Below, one piece after another: positions 53,487 through 62,070 of a stretch of DNA of 64,000 nucleotides. Origin of the DNA: Bog-473 sp963741995 (lineage in GTDB: Bacteria; Actinomycetota; Acidimicrobiia; Acidimicrobiales; RAAP-2). The notes beneath the pieces were generated by a model. The model ran no database searches and was not told the DNA's origin. It saw only the letters and a program-made list of their open reading frames with translations. The position numbers and the translations under genes are program-made. The stretch lies in contig CAVUKI010000007.1 of NCBI GenBank assembly GCA_963741995.1, forward strand, positions 248,001-312,000, read 5' to 3'. How positions within the stretch are numbered: position 1 is the stretch's first letter; every line of letters begins with the position of its first letter.

Positions 53487-54401
53487 TCAGTCACCGGGGA
53501 ACAGTTTCCAGCGCTCCAGGGCCGCCTTGAAACGAAGTCGACTCCAGTTCTTCACCTTGCGGCGCGGGAGGCGGAACGGATCCGACCTGGAGCTGGCGTT
53601 GCCCTCGATGGTGGTGCATGCCGTTTCGAAGCCGGCTGCGCGCACAGCGTCGACTGAGCGGTCGTCGAAGGCATCCTTGCCCCCGAAGGGGTAGGCGAAG
53701 TGTGAGACCACCTGACCGCTCAACTGCTCCAACTGCTCCTTCGAGGAGGAGATCGTCCGCTGCTGATCTACTGCTTCAAGACCCCGAAGCCGCACGTGGT
53801 CGAGGGTGTGGTCACCGATCGTCACCACGTTGGAGGCCGCCAACTGGACGAACTCGGAGAGCGTCAGCGGTCGAGCATCAGGGGGCGGCGCAGCAGAAAT
53901 CCCCCACTGCTCCGAGACGTCGTCGAGGACACGGTGGATCTCCGCCACCGGAAGCGGTAGTAGGTAGCGACGCACCGACTGGAGATCCCTTCTACGAGAC
54001 GAACCGAGTCCGATGCGGACGATTCCTTCACCTGCCGGCAGAGTGATCTCACTGATTGCACTTGGACGCGAACGTAGGAGCGTGCCCAGGCGATCCCACC
54101 AGAACCCGCTGTGGCTGCCAATTACACCGCTGGTCACGTAGACGGCAATTGGAACTCCCTTTGCTTCCGCAATCGGCACCGCGTTGATCAGATTGTCGGC
54201 ATACCCATCATCGAAGGTCACGACAATCCGAGGCCGGAGCGACGGAACACGCAGTTCGGCGAGCGTCGAGGGCTCACCGTACCGACCGATCTCGTCGAGA
54301 TGCGCAGCAAATCTGGCTGGGGTCACGCAGAGTTTGAAGGGATCGTCGACACCTTCAGCAATCCGGTGATAGAAGAGAATGCGCGAATCACCGAACCTCA
54401 T
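53487..54401 (-). CDS. Polysaccharide deacetylase (NodB-like)
   Basis: A 304-residue carbohydrate esterase family 4-like protein. Catalytic motif 1 is IVVTFDDGYADNLINAVPIA (Asp-Asp), motif 2 GDHTLDHVRL carries the metal-binding His pair, and later SHFAYPFGGKDAF is present. No signal peptide is evident, so it may act in the cytosol or be exported by another route. It probably removes N-acetyl groups from the surface glycan. ATG 54401 is chosen; a longer frame exists upstream. It is convergent with none and lies directly upstream of the GT4 gene on the same strand. Confidence 0.9.
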   Translation of the reverse strand: MRFGDSRILFYHRIAEGVDDPFKLCVTPARFAAHLDEIGRYGEPSTLAELRVPSLRPRIVVTFDDGYADNLINAVPIAEAKGVPIAVYVTSGVIGSHSGFWWDRLGTLLRSRPSAISEITLPAGEGIVRIGLGSSRRRDLQSVRRYLLPLPVAEIHRVLDDVSEQWGISAAPPPDARPLTLSEFVQLAASNVVTIGDHTLDHVRLRGLEAVDQQRTISSSKEQLEQLSGQVVSHFAYPFGGKDAFDDRSVDAVRAAGFETACTTIEGNASSRSDPFRLPRRKVKNWSRLRFKAALERWKLFPGD

Positions 54402-54496
54402 GCCGATCCGCCCTAGAGTTCCGGATATCCGGTCGTGTCCGCGCCCGCACAAGACATGCAGCGCAACGATAGCAGCGGCATAGGGTGGGTCCCATC

Positions 54497-54926
54497 GTGC
54501 GAGTGCTGATGGTGTCGCAGTTCTAGCCCCAATCGCGGGTGGGCAGGAGCAGCATGTTCGACACTTGGCGGACGCCCTGGGGGACCGTGGCATTCTTCTG
54601 GTCGTGCGACACCGGAGCATGCGGGTATCGTCCCAGGGATGAAGGTGAGCGGGCGGATGGGCGAGGCGATCCACGAAGATCACGAGCGGTGGTGTGCGCC
54701 TCGCTCAGGGCCGACCACTCTCGACTTCTCCATAGCAAGCGAACTCTCGCCGATCCCTCTGGTGAGCACAGTCCCTCTCGGTGCCTCACCACAAGACATC
54801 ACGACGGCTCTGTGCTACGGGCGGAAGCGCAAGGCGCAGCCTAACCCCTCCCTCCTCAGTAGCTGGGACGATTGTGTCGACCAGCTTCTGGCTACGTACG
54901 AACGGACCCCTCTGTGCGCATCCTGA
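54497..54926 (+). pseudogene. Degraded GT4 glycosyltransferase (N- and C-terminal pieces)
   Basis: The left part reads V-R-V-L-M-V-S-Q-F, then an in-frame TAG near 54521; a shifted frame continues as IAGGQEQHVRHLADALGDRG, a typical GT4 acceptor-domain start. The middle is missing. The right part (54639-54926) has the C-terminal NPSLLSSWDDCVDQLLATYE, matching the WDDC..E block of the other GT4 genes. It ends just as the next intact GT4 begins, so the two overlap by about a dozen bases. Confidence 0.75.
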
Positions 54927-56128
54927 TGCTGACGCAGTTCTACCCACCATTTATCGGGGGGGTGGAGATCCATGTCCGGAATCTGACACACGTTCTGACC
55001 GATCGGGGTCATCACGTCGAGATCATCACGTCTGCTACAGCATCGTCCGAAGAACGTACCGTCCTCGATCGGGACGTCCAGGTTCACTACGTTCACCCAA
55101 CATCCCATCGGCTGCCGTGGCTGTATTCAGACCGTGATCATCCTCATGCTATGCCGATAGCCGATCCGGCGATGTCGAAGGCCATCGGCGGCGCCTTGGC
55201 CAGTGAGCGATTCGATGTCGTCCATGCCCACGATTGGATCGTCAGTTCTGCCCTGCGGCCCGCACGACAGGCCCGAGTGCCCATCGTCCTCACGCTCCAC
55301 GACTACAGCCACGTCTGCGCCCAGAAGCGGCTCATGTCGCGGGGCGCAATCTGCCCGGGTCCTAGCTTGGGTCGTTGCATCCGCTGCGCCGCATCACACT
55401 ATGGACCACTGGTCGGCCCGGTCACTGTCGGGGCCAATAACGTCGGGCGCCGTGCTCGCCAACAGACAATCACTGCTTTTGTGGCGGTGAGCTCGGCCGT
55501 CGCTCATCACAATGCCCTCGACATGGACGACGAGCGTTCCTTCGTCATTCCCAACTTCATCCCCGATTCCCTTGTTGATGCAACCGCACCTCCTCGTCCG
55601 GACGGCCCGATCCTCTTCGTCGGCACCCTCTTGGTCGACAAGGGCGTGCAGGTGCTCGCCGATGCCTTTCAGCTCCTTCCGGGGTCCCTTCGCCTTCAGA
55701 TGATGGGGAGGCACGTCCCGGGACAAGACCTACACATTCCACCCGGGGTGGAGCTCATTGGCCCCCAGCCCCACGACGTCGTCATGAGCGCCATGCGGGC
55801 GGCCCGTCTCGTCGTCGTGCCCTCCGTCTGGAACGACCCATGTCCCACGGTCGTCCTCGAGGCCATGGCTGCGGCCCGCCCGGTTGTGGGATCACGGGCC
55901 GGTGGGATCACCGACATGGTCCACGATGGGGTCACCGGTCGATTGGTCAGTCCGGGGAACGCGCCGGAACTGGCTGAGGCCATCAAACAACTGGCGAACG
56001 ACTCCGAGCTGGCCGCTTCCTACGGCCGTGCAGGGGTGTCCCGGGTTCAGGCATTCACCGCTTCACGCGTGGCCGCTGATCTCGAACGTGTCTACGAACG
56101 GAGCGTCCACTCCCCCCTCCCCAGATGA
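54914..56128 (+). CDS. Glycosyltransferase family 4, second intact gene
   Basis: A 404-residue GT-B enzyme, distinct from the 52353 gene. N-terminus ILMLTQFYPPFIGGVEIHVR; RFDVVHAHDWIVSSALRP; an insertion with cysteines SRGAICPGPSLGRCIRCAAS; donor domain FVGTLLVDKGVQVLADAF and PSVWNDPCPTVVLEAMAAAR (E-x7-E equivalent), GGITDMVHDGVTGRLVSPG. GTG 54914 begins the MRILMLTQFYPP type N-terminus. It may transfer a second type of sugar to the same glycan. Confidence 0.9.
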   Translation: MRILMLTQFYPPFIGGVEIHVRNLTHVLTDRGHHVEIITSATASSEERTVLDRDVQVHYVHPTSHRLPWLYSDRDHPHAMPIADPAMSKAIGGALASERFDVVHAHDWIVSSALRPARQARVPIVLTLHDYSHVCAQKRLMSRGAICPGPSLGRCIRCAASHYGPLVGPVTVGANNVGRRARQQTITAFVAVSSAVAHHNALDMDDERSFVIPNFIPDSLVDATAPPRPDGPILFVGTLLVDKGVQVLADAFQLLPGSLRLQMMGRHVPGQDLHIPPGVELIGPQPHDVVMSAMRAARLVVVPSVWNDPCPTVVLEAMAAARPVVGSRAGGITDMVHDGVTGRLVSPGNAPELAEAIKQLANDSELAASYGRAGVSRVQAFTASRVAADLERVYERSVHSPLPR

Positions 56129-56170
56129 CTGCCCTGCCGCCGAGCACGACCACCACGGATCGGGCGACCT

Positions 56171-56666
56171 CTAGGACTCGCCGCGGTGGAGACCGATCGC
56201 TGTGTCGTCGACGGTCAGCGCCCACATCGTCGCCACGGAACCCACCACGAACAAGTGCGCGGTGACCGGGTCGCTACCGATCACGCTCAAGCTTTTGCCG
56301 AGGTGGGGGGACAGCGCCATCGTGCCGATCGCCAGGACCAGCACGATCCCGCCGGTGATCGCCATGCCGGTGGTGAACATGACCTGCCGCTCCTCCGGGT
56401 CGATCGCCTCGATCTCCGCCAGGAGGAGAAGCGGGATCCCGACAGCACCAACCGCGGCCAGGAGCAACCCGGTGGACGCGGAGGCCGCGGCGAGGCCGAC
56501 GTCGCGGGCGCTGAAGAGGTGCGTGGCCACGAGCCACGCCGATCAGGGTGCTGGCGCCCTGCTTAGCAATGAGGAACCCGAACGTCGTGAAGAGGCGCCG
56601 GATCTCCGCCAGTCGCTCCGATTCTCCATGGCCGAACAATTTTTTTACCCCGACGCGCAATTTCAT
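56171..56666 (-). pseudogene. Flippase copy 3, N-terminal remnant with frameshift
   Basis: The N-terminal piece (KLFGHGESERLAEIRRLFTT, GFLIAKQGASTLIGV) is in one frame and continues as VATHLFSARDVGLAAASAST, GIPLLLLAEIEAIDPEERQV and FVVGSVATMWALTVDDTAIG in a second frame. It matches residues ~20-150 of the intact flippase at 41659. The rest is missing, ending at TAG 56171. It diverges more from copy 1 than copy 2 does, so it is an older paralog. Confidence 0.85.
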
Positions 56667-56863
56667 GGTCCGAGCACACCCGGGGCGAGCGCGAGTTCAG
56701 GACCGCACAGGCATACCTATCATGGCGGAACACGCCAGCGCGGAGCTGAGGTCAGCCGTGAAGATCCCAGATCCACCTTGGCTCACCCGCGTCCCGCCCG
56801 AGGTCGCCGCAGCCGCCGTGCAGCTCGCCCACGCGGCGCTCTCCTTCATGCCTCAGAGTCGCA

Positions 56864-57412
56864 ATGTCCCGCCGACCGACGCTCCCAAAAATCCGTCGTT
56901 CGCGGCCACAGCTGCTCCTCGCCGTGCTCGGCGTTGCACTCCTCGGCGTCGGGGTCTCGGTAACTACGGTGGCGTCGCTCAAGGAATGGACGCCCGCGGC
57001 GGAGCTCGCACTCGGCCGCGGGGCCGACGGCCAGCTGGTGGCGCAAGTGCAGCTCGGCTCGGCCGGTCCGATCCCGTCGCGACTGGAAGTCACCGACGGC
57101 GGCCGATTGATCTGGGCATCCCACTTGGCGCGGACCGCAGGGGCACAGCAGGTCGACCTCCCCGGCAGAGTCGGCGCCGAGGGCACAAACGTAGCGCTGG
57201 TCGCGAACAGGCGGGCGCTACGCCTGGTCGGCAATTGCACCCGTCCCCGCGTCGCACCACCCGGGCGCCGACGGAACCCTCGACGTCCTCGCCCGGCTCG
57301 ACGGCGAACGGGCGCGGGGCCACGCCGAGCCCGGCCAGGATCTCGGGATTGGGCACCTCCGGCGCCGGGCGAACCAGTCCGAGCAGTGAGTCAGCCCGGA
57401 CCGGCAGCGTGA
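56864..57412 (+). CDS. Small membrane-anchored protein, unknown function
   Basis: The reading frame has a basic N-terminus and one transmembrane helix (QLLLAVLGVALLGVGVSVTT), then a beta-rich domain (QVQLGSAGPIPSRLEVTDGG, RLIWASHLARTAGAQQVDLP). It is a clear paralog of the anchor domain fused to the UvrD fragment at 47346-47699, which ends with HTLRRVDG and a stop. Here the matching end (RRALRLVG) is followed by ~55 Arg/Pro-rich codons that are antisense to the SDR gene, so the natural C-terminus was probably lost. The protein may have a family-specific role next to flippase and glycosyltransferases. Confidence 0.6.
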   Translation: MSRRPTLPKIRRSRPQLLLAVLGVALLGVGVSVTTVASLKEWTPAAELALGRGADGQLVAQVQLGSAGPIPSRLEVTDGGRLIWASHLARTAGAQQVDLPGRVGAEGTNVALVANRRALRLVGNCTRPRVAPPGRRRNPRRPRPARRRTGAGPRRARPGSRDWAPPAPGEPVRAVSQPGPAA

Positions 57413-58184
57413 CCGGGAGCAGCTCGAACATTTGGAGCGCCCTGTAGACGGCCATCGGAGGAACGGGGACGAAGTGCGGCTTTGGTCGGGCAGTGCCGGC
57501 CGCGAAGGCGGCGAGGAGCCGCCGAAAACCGACCGGGTCGGGATGCGCGATGCCGACCGGCACTGTAGGAAGGTCCGTTGCCTCTGCCAATGCCACCATG
57601 GCGGACGCGAAGTCGTCTTCCGAAACGGTGAACTGGCGCGCCGTACTCCCGAAGTCAGGCAGGATGGGCATGGTGCCCAGACGGCGCAATGTTCCGGCCA
57701 TGCCGCCCCAACCAGGCCCGTAGACCAGACCCGGACGGACCACGTACATCTCCCGAGCCCGGGCCTCCACTTCGACTGCAAGTTTTGAGCGGCCGTACAA
57801 CTGCTTCGTCCCTCTGTACGCCGACATCGACGACACCACAAGGGTGCGGGGCACCCCGGCGGCCAGTGCCCGGTCGAGCAATGCCACGCTGTCGAACACG
57901 TTGACTCGCCAGATGTCGGCCCGTCTGGTCAGGGTCATGTCATAGGCACAGTGCACAAGGACGTCGACGCCATCGAGCCCGCCGACGGCCTCGCCCGTAG
58001 ACAGGTCGAAGAAGTGATCTGAGCTTCCCGCAGCCGGGGCACGAACCAGGCGTCGCACCGCATAGCCGGCGGCGCCGAACGCCCCGACGAGCACCGACCC
58101 GAGGTACCCGCTCGCGCCGGTGATGGCCACCATGGGTGACGCAACCCGCGCCCCGGGGGTGCCCTCGGCGCCCCGGGCCGTCAC
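57090..58184 (-). CDS. NAD-dependent epimerase/dehydratase (extended SDR)
   Basis: A Rossmann-fold sugar-nucleotide or lipid-sugar enzyme. The NAD motif is VAITGASGYLGSVLVGAFGA; ALLDRALAAGVPRTLVVSSM; catalytic YGRSKLAVEVEAR (Tyr-x3-Lys); RPGLVYGPGWGG. A GTG at 58184 overlaps the GMC gene stop (GTGA) and is preferred; ATG 58133 is the next start. The core ends near residue 300; the last ~50 codons are Arg/Cys-rich and overlap the membrane-anchored gene on the other strand, so the true C-terminus is unclear. Confidence 0.85.
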   Translation of the reverse strand: MTARGAEGTPGARVASPMVAITGASGYLGSVLVGAFGAAGYAVRRLVRAPAAGSSDHFFDLSTGEAVGGLDGVDVLVHCAYDMTLTRRADIWRVNVFDSVALLDRALAAGVPRTLVVSSMSAYRGTKQLYGRSKLAVEVEARAREMYVVRPGLVYGPGWGGMAGTLRRLGTMPILPDFGSTARQFTVSEDDFASAMVALAEATDLPTVPVGIAHPDPVGFRRLLAAFAAGTARPKPHFVPVPPMAVYRALQMFELLPVTLPVRADSLLGLVRPAPEVPNPEILAGLGVAPRPFAVEPGEDVEGSVGARVVRRGDGCNCRPGVAPACSRPALRLCPRRRLCRGGRPAVPLRSAPSGMPRSIGRRR

Positions 58185-59776
58185 CGGGTGATCCCCAGCG
58201 CCTCGCTGACGATGCGGTGCGCGTTCGCCATGATGGTCAGGGTGAAGGTCGTGGCAGGCACGACCGGGAAGACCGACGCGTCGACCAGATGGATGTTGTC
58301 CCAGGCCGCAAGTCGCCCGATGCGATCGGTAAGAGTTCCCGTGCGGGCCCGGTCGTGCGGGAAGCTGGCCCCAAAGTGGTAGCTCTTGGCGGCCGCTGAC
58401 AGCGAGATCATCGGCACCACGGGCCAGAGGTCGAGAGCAGGTGCCACGCGGAGCATGGCGCCCACCAGGTCGCGCAACATCGGCGGCCACCGGTCGGACC
58501 CCTGGCGGCCTATTTCGAGCGCGGGAAGCCGATCCATCCCTGCCGCGGACCGGCGGGCCACCACGTCGACCCGGGGCGCGGCCCATCCGGGCACGTAGCC
58601 CAGCCCGACCGAGATCCGGCGCAAGAGCGCACCGATCAGCGGCCTGGCGCTCCTGAGCTGGAGCAGCGCCGGCAACGCCGCCAACAGAGCGGGGTTGTAC
58701 TCGTAGAAGTGGACCTGACAGAGGTCCACTCCCTCGCCCGTGGCGTCGTAGAGCAGGTTAAATTGGTTCAAGGTGAAGTTGCGGGTGGTACGGGGATCGC
58801 GAACGGGCCTCCTCGACACCGCCGGGACTACGAACTGTACCGACTCCTGCAGGTGGACAGCCTGGTCGTAACGGCCCAGCGAGCCGAGCACGAGGCGCGT
58901 CGTGCCGATGCCCCCACACGCGACGAAGACCCGGTCGGCAACCAGCCACTCCGCGCGCCCGGTTCCCGGATGGCGCACCAGCACCCGGGGCACGCCGTTG
59001 ACCTCCTCGAGACGGACGGCGAGCAGGCCAGACCGATAGTCGATGCGCTTCTCAGCTCGGAGCCGATCGAAGGTATGCGAGCTCGAGTAGATCAGCCCAT
59101 AGGGGCAGCCCGTCATGCACATGCCGCAGCGTGTGCAGCCCTCGGCACGGAAGGCCAGACGGGCCCGGCCGATCGTGATCCCATGCGACCGCACCAGCGC
59201 CCGTTCCGCCTGGTAGCGGTCGAGGACCCGCGCCGTGCGATCGGCGGGCGGTGGCAGCGGGCGCGCTCGTTCGGACAGGGGGAAGAGCTCGGCCAGGTCG
59301 TCGGGGTCACCTGCCAGGGTCATCTCCTCCATGGCCGTGCGGTAGTGCGGCTGCATCTCGCTTAGGGACACGGGCCACAGGTCGAATGTGGCCTCGGAGA
59401 AGGGCATGACCTGGGCGCCCCACACGTTCGAGAACCCGCCATAGGCCCCCGAGACCACTGAGGCGTTCGCGGCGGCGGAGGCGATGATCCCGTCGAGCTG
59501 CCCGACGTCCCGGAATGGGAAGTCCGAGCCGTAGGTCCGCTTTTCTGGCAGAACACCACCGCCGGGATGCACTGGCTGTCTCCCGATCGTGGCGACGTCG
59601 GCCGGAGACCACGCGTCTTCGGAGGTCGCGGCCAGCCGGGCGAGGGAGGAACCGAGATCCGGTTCCAGGGTCGCGCCCAGATCGACCACGGTGATCTGTT
59701 GTGCTGGGTCGGCCGTCAGGGCCAGTGCAGCACCCGCGGCGGCCGGCCCCGAGCCGATGATCAGCGCCGTGGACAT
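58181..59776 (-). CDS. GMC-type FAD oxidoreductase with a cysteine cluster
   Basis: A 531-residue flavoenzyme of the glucose-methanol-choline superfamily. N-terminal FAD motif TALIIGSGPAAAGAALALTA; substrate block GAYGGFSNVWGAQVMPFSEA; C-terminal block LVDASVFPVVPATTFTLTIM. Between them lies CTRCGMCMTGCPYGLIYSSS, four cysteines spaced like a 4Fe-4S site, found in some GMC relatives acting on sugar-alcohol or sterol-type substrates. It is translationally coupled to the downstream SDR gene, suggesting an oxidation/epimerisation pair on a sugar of the surface glycan. Confidence 0.88.
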   Translation of the reverse strand: MSTALIIGSGPAAAGAALALTADPAQQITVVDLGATLEPDLGSSLARLAATSEDAWSPADVATIGRQPVHPGGGVLPEKRTYGSDFPFRDVGQLDGIIASAAANASVVSGAYGGFSNVWGAQVMPFSEATFDLWPVSLSEMQPHYRTAMEEMTLAGDPDDLAELFPLSERARPLPPPADRTARVLDRYQAERALVRSHGITIGRARLAFRAEGCTRCGMCMTGCPYGLIYSSSHTFDRLRAEKRIDYRSGLLAVRLEEVNGVPRVLVRHPGTGRAEWLVADRVFVACGGIGTTRLVLGSLGRYDQAVHLQESVQFVVPAVSRRPVRDPRTTRNFTLNQFNLLYDATGEGVDLCQVHFYEYNPALLAALPALLQLRSARPLIGALLRRISVGLGYVPGWAAPRVDVVARRSAAGMDRLPALEIGRQGSDRWPPMLRDLVGAMLRVAPALDLWPVVPMISLSAAAKSYHFGASFPHDRARTGTLTDRIGRLAAWDNIHLVDASVFPVVPATTFTLTIMANAHRIVSEALGITR

Positions 59777-60101
59777 GCCCGCTCATACTCGCACTCCGGC
59801 AGGACGTCGGTCGACGAGATCCGCGGCTTGCTGTGTTGTTCAAAAATTGTGGAAAAAGAATTATGGGTTAATTAGATCCGATCGGCTCTAGCTGATTGGC
59901 CCGCGCCGTCATCAAAATCGGATCATCAACTCGGGTTGACCATGGCACACCTTGTGTCCATGGGCCGAGGCGGGCAGAAGTGGCTAGGGGTGGAATGGCG
60001 GGTAACACGTTTTTCAGCACAAGGATTCCTTACTACGGCTCGCGAGGGGTGACCCGCGGCGAGGTCGGCTCGACGCCGGAACACCGGGGACGTAGGCCAG
60101 C
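59777..60101. other. Divergent promoter region with an AT-rich patch
   Basis: No gene is seen in this ~325-bp stretch between the GMC oxidoreductase (minus) and the GT2 gene (plus). An AT-rich patch at about 59838-59872 (CAAAAATTGTGGAAAAAG and nearby) stands out in the GC-rich region and may be a promoter or protein-binding site. Confidence 0.4.
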
Positions 60102-60911
60102 ATGACAATCGGTCCAGGGGCAGCGGTGCCCCGTATCAGCATCATCATCCCGGCCATGAACGAGGCGCGCAACCTGTCGCACGTCCTCCCCAAGCTCCCA
60201 ACAGACTGCGAGATCATCCTCGTTGACGGTCACTCGACCGACGAGACAGTGCGAGAGGCACAGCGCCTGCGACCCGACATCGTGGTGATTGGCCAGACCC
60301 GAGTCGGGAAGGGGAACGCTCTCGCCTGCGGGTTCGCTGCCGCCACTGGCGAGTTCATCGTCATGATCGATGCCGACGGCTCGAACGACCCGGCCGAGAT
60401 CCCGCGGTTCGTCGCCGCACTGGAAGGCGGGGCAGACTTCGCCAAAGGATCACGCTTCTTGTCGGGCGGCGGGAGCCACGACATCAGTGCCTTTCGTCGA
60501 GTGGGCAACTACTGGCTGAACAAGATCGCCAACGTCCTCTATGGGACCCGCTACACCGACCTCTGCTACGGCTACAACGCGTTCCGGCGGAGCTGCCTCG
60601 GCGCGATGCGGCTTCTCCCCCCCGACGTCGAAGGCTCCGACCCGGCGATCATGCTCTGGGGCGACGGCTTCGAGATCGAAACCCTGATCAACTTGCGGAT
60701 CGCAAAAGCCGGCCTCAAAGTCCAGGAGGTCCCGAGCTTCGAGGCGGCCCGGCACTTCGGGGCCAGCAATCTCAACGCCTTCTCGGATGGCCTGCGCGTA
60801 CTGCGCACGATCCGTGATGAGCGCAAGCGCCCGCAGCGCGACCAGCCGAGCGTTGTAACCTGGCCGGAGGGACAGCCAGGGCTCTCAGTCGTCATCGAAG
60901 AGGCCAGCTGA
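60102..60911 (+). CDS. Glycosyltransferase family 2 (polyprenyl-phosphate sugar transferase type)
   Basis: A 269-residue GT-A enzyme like dolichyl/polyprenyl-phosphate mannosyl transferases. ISIIIPAMNEARNLSHVLPK; EIILVDGHSTDETV; GKGNALACGFAAATGEFIVM; metal-binding DADGSNDPAEIPRF; GSRFLSGGGSHDISAFRRVG; CYGYNAFRR. No C-terminal transmembrane region is present. It probably makes a polyprenyl-phosphate sugar or adds one to the glycan carrier. ATG 60102 begins MTIGPGAAVPRISI. Confidence 0.92.
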   Translation: MTIGPGAAVPRISIIIPAMNEARNLSHVLPKLPTDCEIILVDGHSTDETVREAQRLRPDIVVIGQTRVGKGNALACGFAAATGEFIVMIDADGSNDPAEIPRFVAALEGGADFAKGSRFLSGGGSHDISAFRRVGNYWLNKIANVLYGTRYTDLCYGYNAFRRSCLGAMRLLPPDVEGSDPAIMLWGDGFEIETLINLRIAKAGLKVQEVPSFEAARHFGASNLNAFSDGLRVLRTIRDERKRPQRDQPSVVTWPEGQPGLSVVIEEAS

Positions 60912-60965
60912 GCCGAAAGCTATGCCACGGCCCGCGTGGCCTCAGGCCAGTCGGTGAAACCTGCG

Positions 60966-61223
60966 CTACGCGACATTTCGGCGGTGGACGAGCTTGGACT
61001 TCCGAGGCTGTGAGTCTGTCGTATCGGCCGAGGGCCGGCCGAGAAGGACATCGGTGCACTGGTCGCAGAGACGGCCAAAGGCCCTCCCCGTTTCCATGGC
61101 ACGCCGGTCCGCACGCCTGACCTTGGACACCGAACCGCTCCAGCCGCACCGGTGACACACGCCGGGCCTTTGGGTCCGACCGCCACGCGTTGCTTCAGAC
61201 CGAATTTCCGACACTACCTTCAC
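60966..61223 (-). CDS. Small zinc-ribbon-like protein
   Basis: An 85-codon gene starting GTG. It has two CxxC pairs (VCHRCGWSGSVSKVRR and RLCDQCTDVLLGR), about 30 residues apart, with a basic linker, a classic zinc-ribbon or treble-clef layout. No family name can be given. It converges on the GT2 gene, with 54 bp between their ends. Confidence 0.55.
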   Translation of the reverse strand: MKVVSEIRSEATRGGRTQRPGVCHRCGWSGSVSKVRRADRRAMETGRAFGRLCDQCTDVLLGRPSADTTDSQPRKSKLVHRRNVA

Positions 61224-62070
61224 AAAACCCCCTCGGCGACTTCACCACGCTACTTGAGGTGATTCGAGCGACGCGCCATCGTCCTCTCGGCGCGAAACGA
61301 GAACGGGCTGGGTGTGCGTGCGACCTGCGGTTCTTCGTGGGCTCGCCTCGCATCTGGCGCGAGGTGCCGCCCCGACAGGGGACGAGCGCTCACGAATGAG
61401 GTCGTCAATCAACGGCAGTTGCAGGGCGGCTGTTGTTGGAAAGCCTGCTCGGCTTTGCAGCTGCATTGAGGAGGATCGCCAGGTTGGACCGACAATCCGG
61501 CTGCCATAGCGGACGCACTGCTCAACGCGGCCACGCCGGTAGTCCACTTCTGGTGGAATCCTTTCTGCGCGTTGCGACTTATCGACCCCCGCGTCCAAGG
61601 CGAGCCTTTGAGCCGGTCCTTGGCCAACAACAGTAAAGTGCCTCAGCATCTTTTGGCATCGACCCCACGCTGCCCGCTTGATCCTCAACGGGTTGGGTCG
61701 TGGGCACATGGTGGACTGCACCGAACGCTCGGACTGAACCACAAGCGAGCAGTCCTCCCACGAGATCCGAACGAGCCAGTTCGAGGCCTGACGGGCACGC
61801 GCGTTGCATCGGTCCCGGGCCGTTCGGCCTCGTGCATGCTGCCATGATTCTGGCGGTGAGCAGGCAGGAGACGGGCCCGCGTCGAGGAGCGGGACTACAC
61901 ACACTAAATTTGCGGGCCACGGGTGTCGCCACCGGGCTGGCTCGCTGCCAACCGGTATATCCCGCATAAGCCTCCGTGTTGTTGTCTGAACGTTGTGGCC
62001 GATTCAATCGGTCGGCTCTACAAGGGAGCGGACGGAGATGGCAGAGTTTCCCAGAAGGTAGGCAGACCTG
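61224..62070. other. Gene-free stretch upstream of the GH16 gene
   Basis: About 850 bp without a credible gene. Open frames of up to 240 codons exist on the minus strand, but their composition is Arg/Ser/Pro-rich and no motif is seen. It could hold decayed genes and the promoter of the GH16 gene. Confidence 0.4.

Noticed and set aside
61242..61967. 241-codon minus-strand frame upstream of GH16
   Set aside because: Arg/Ser/Pro-rich, no motif, and no good start signal; treated as non-coding.
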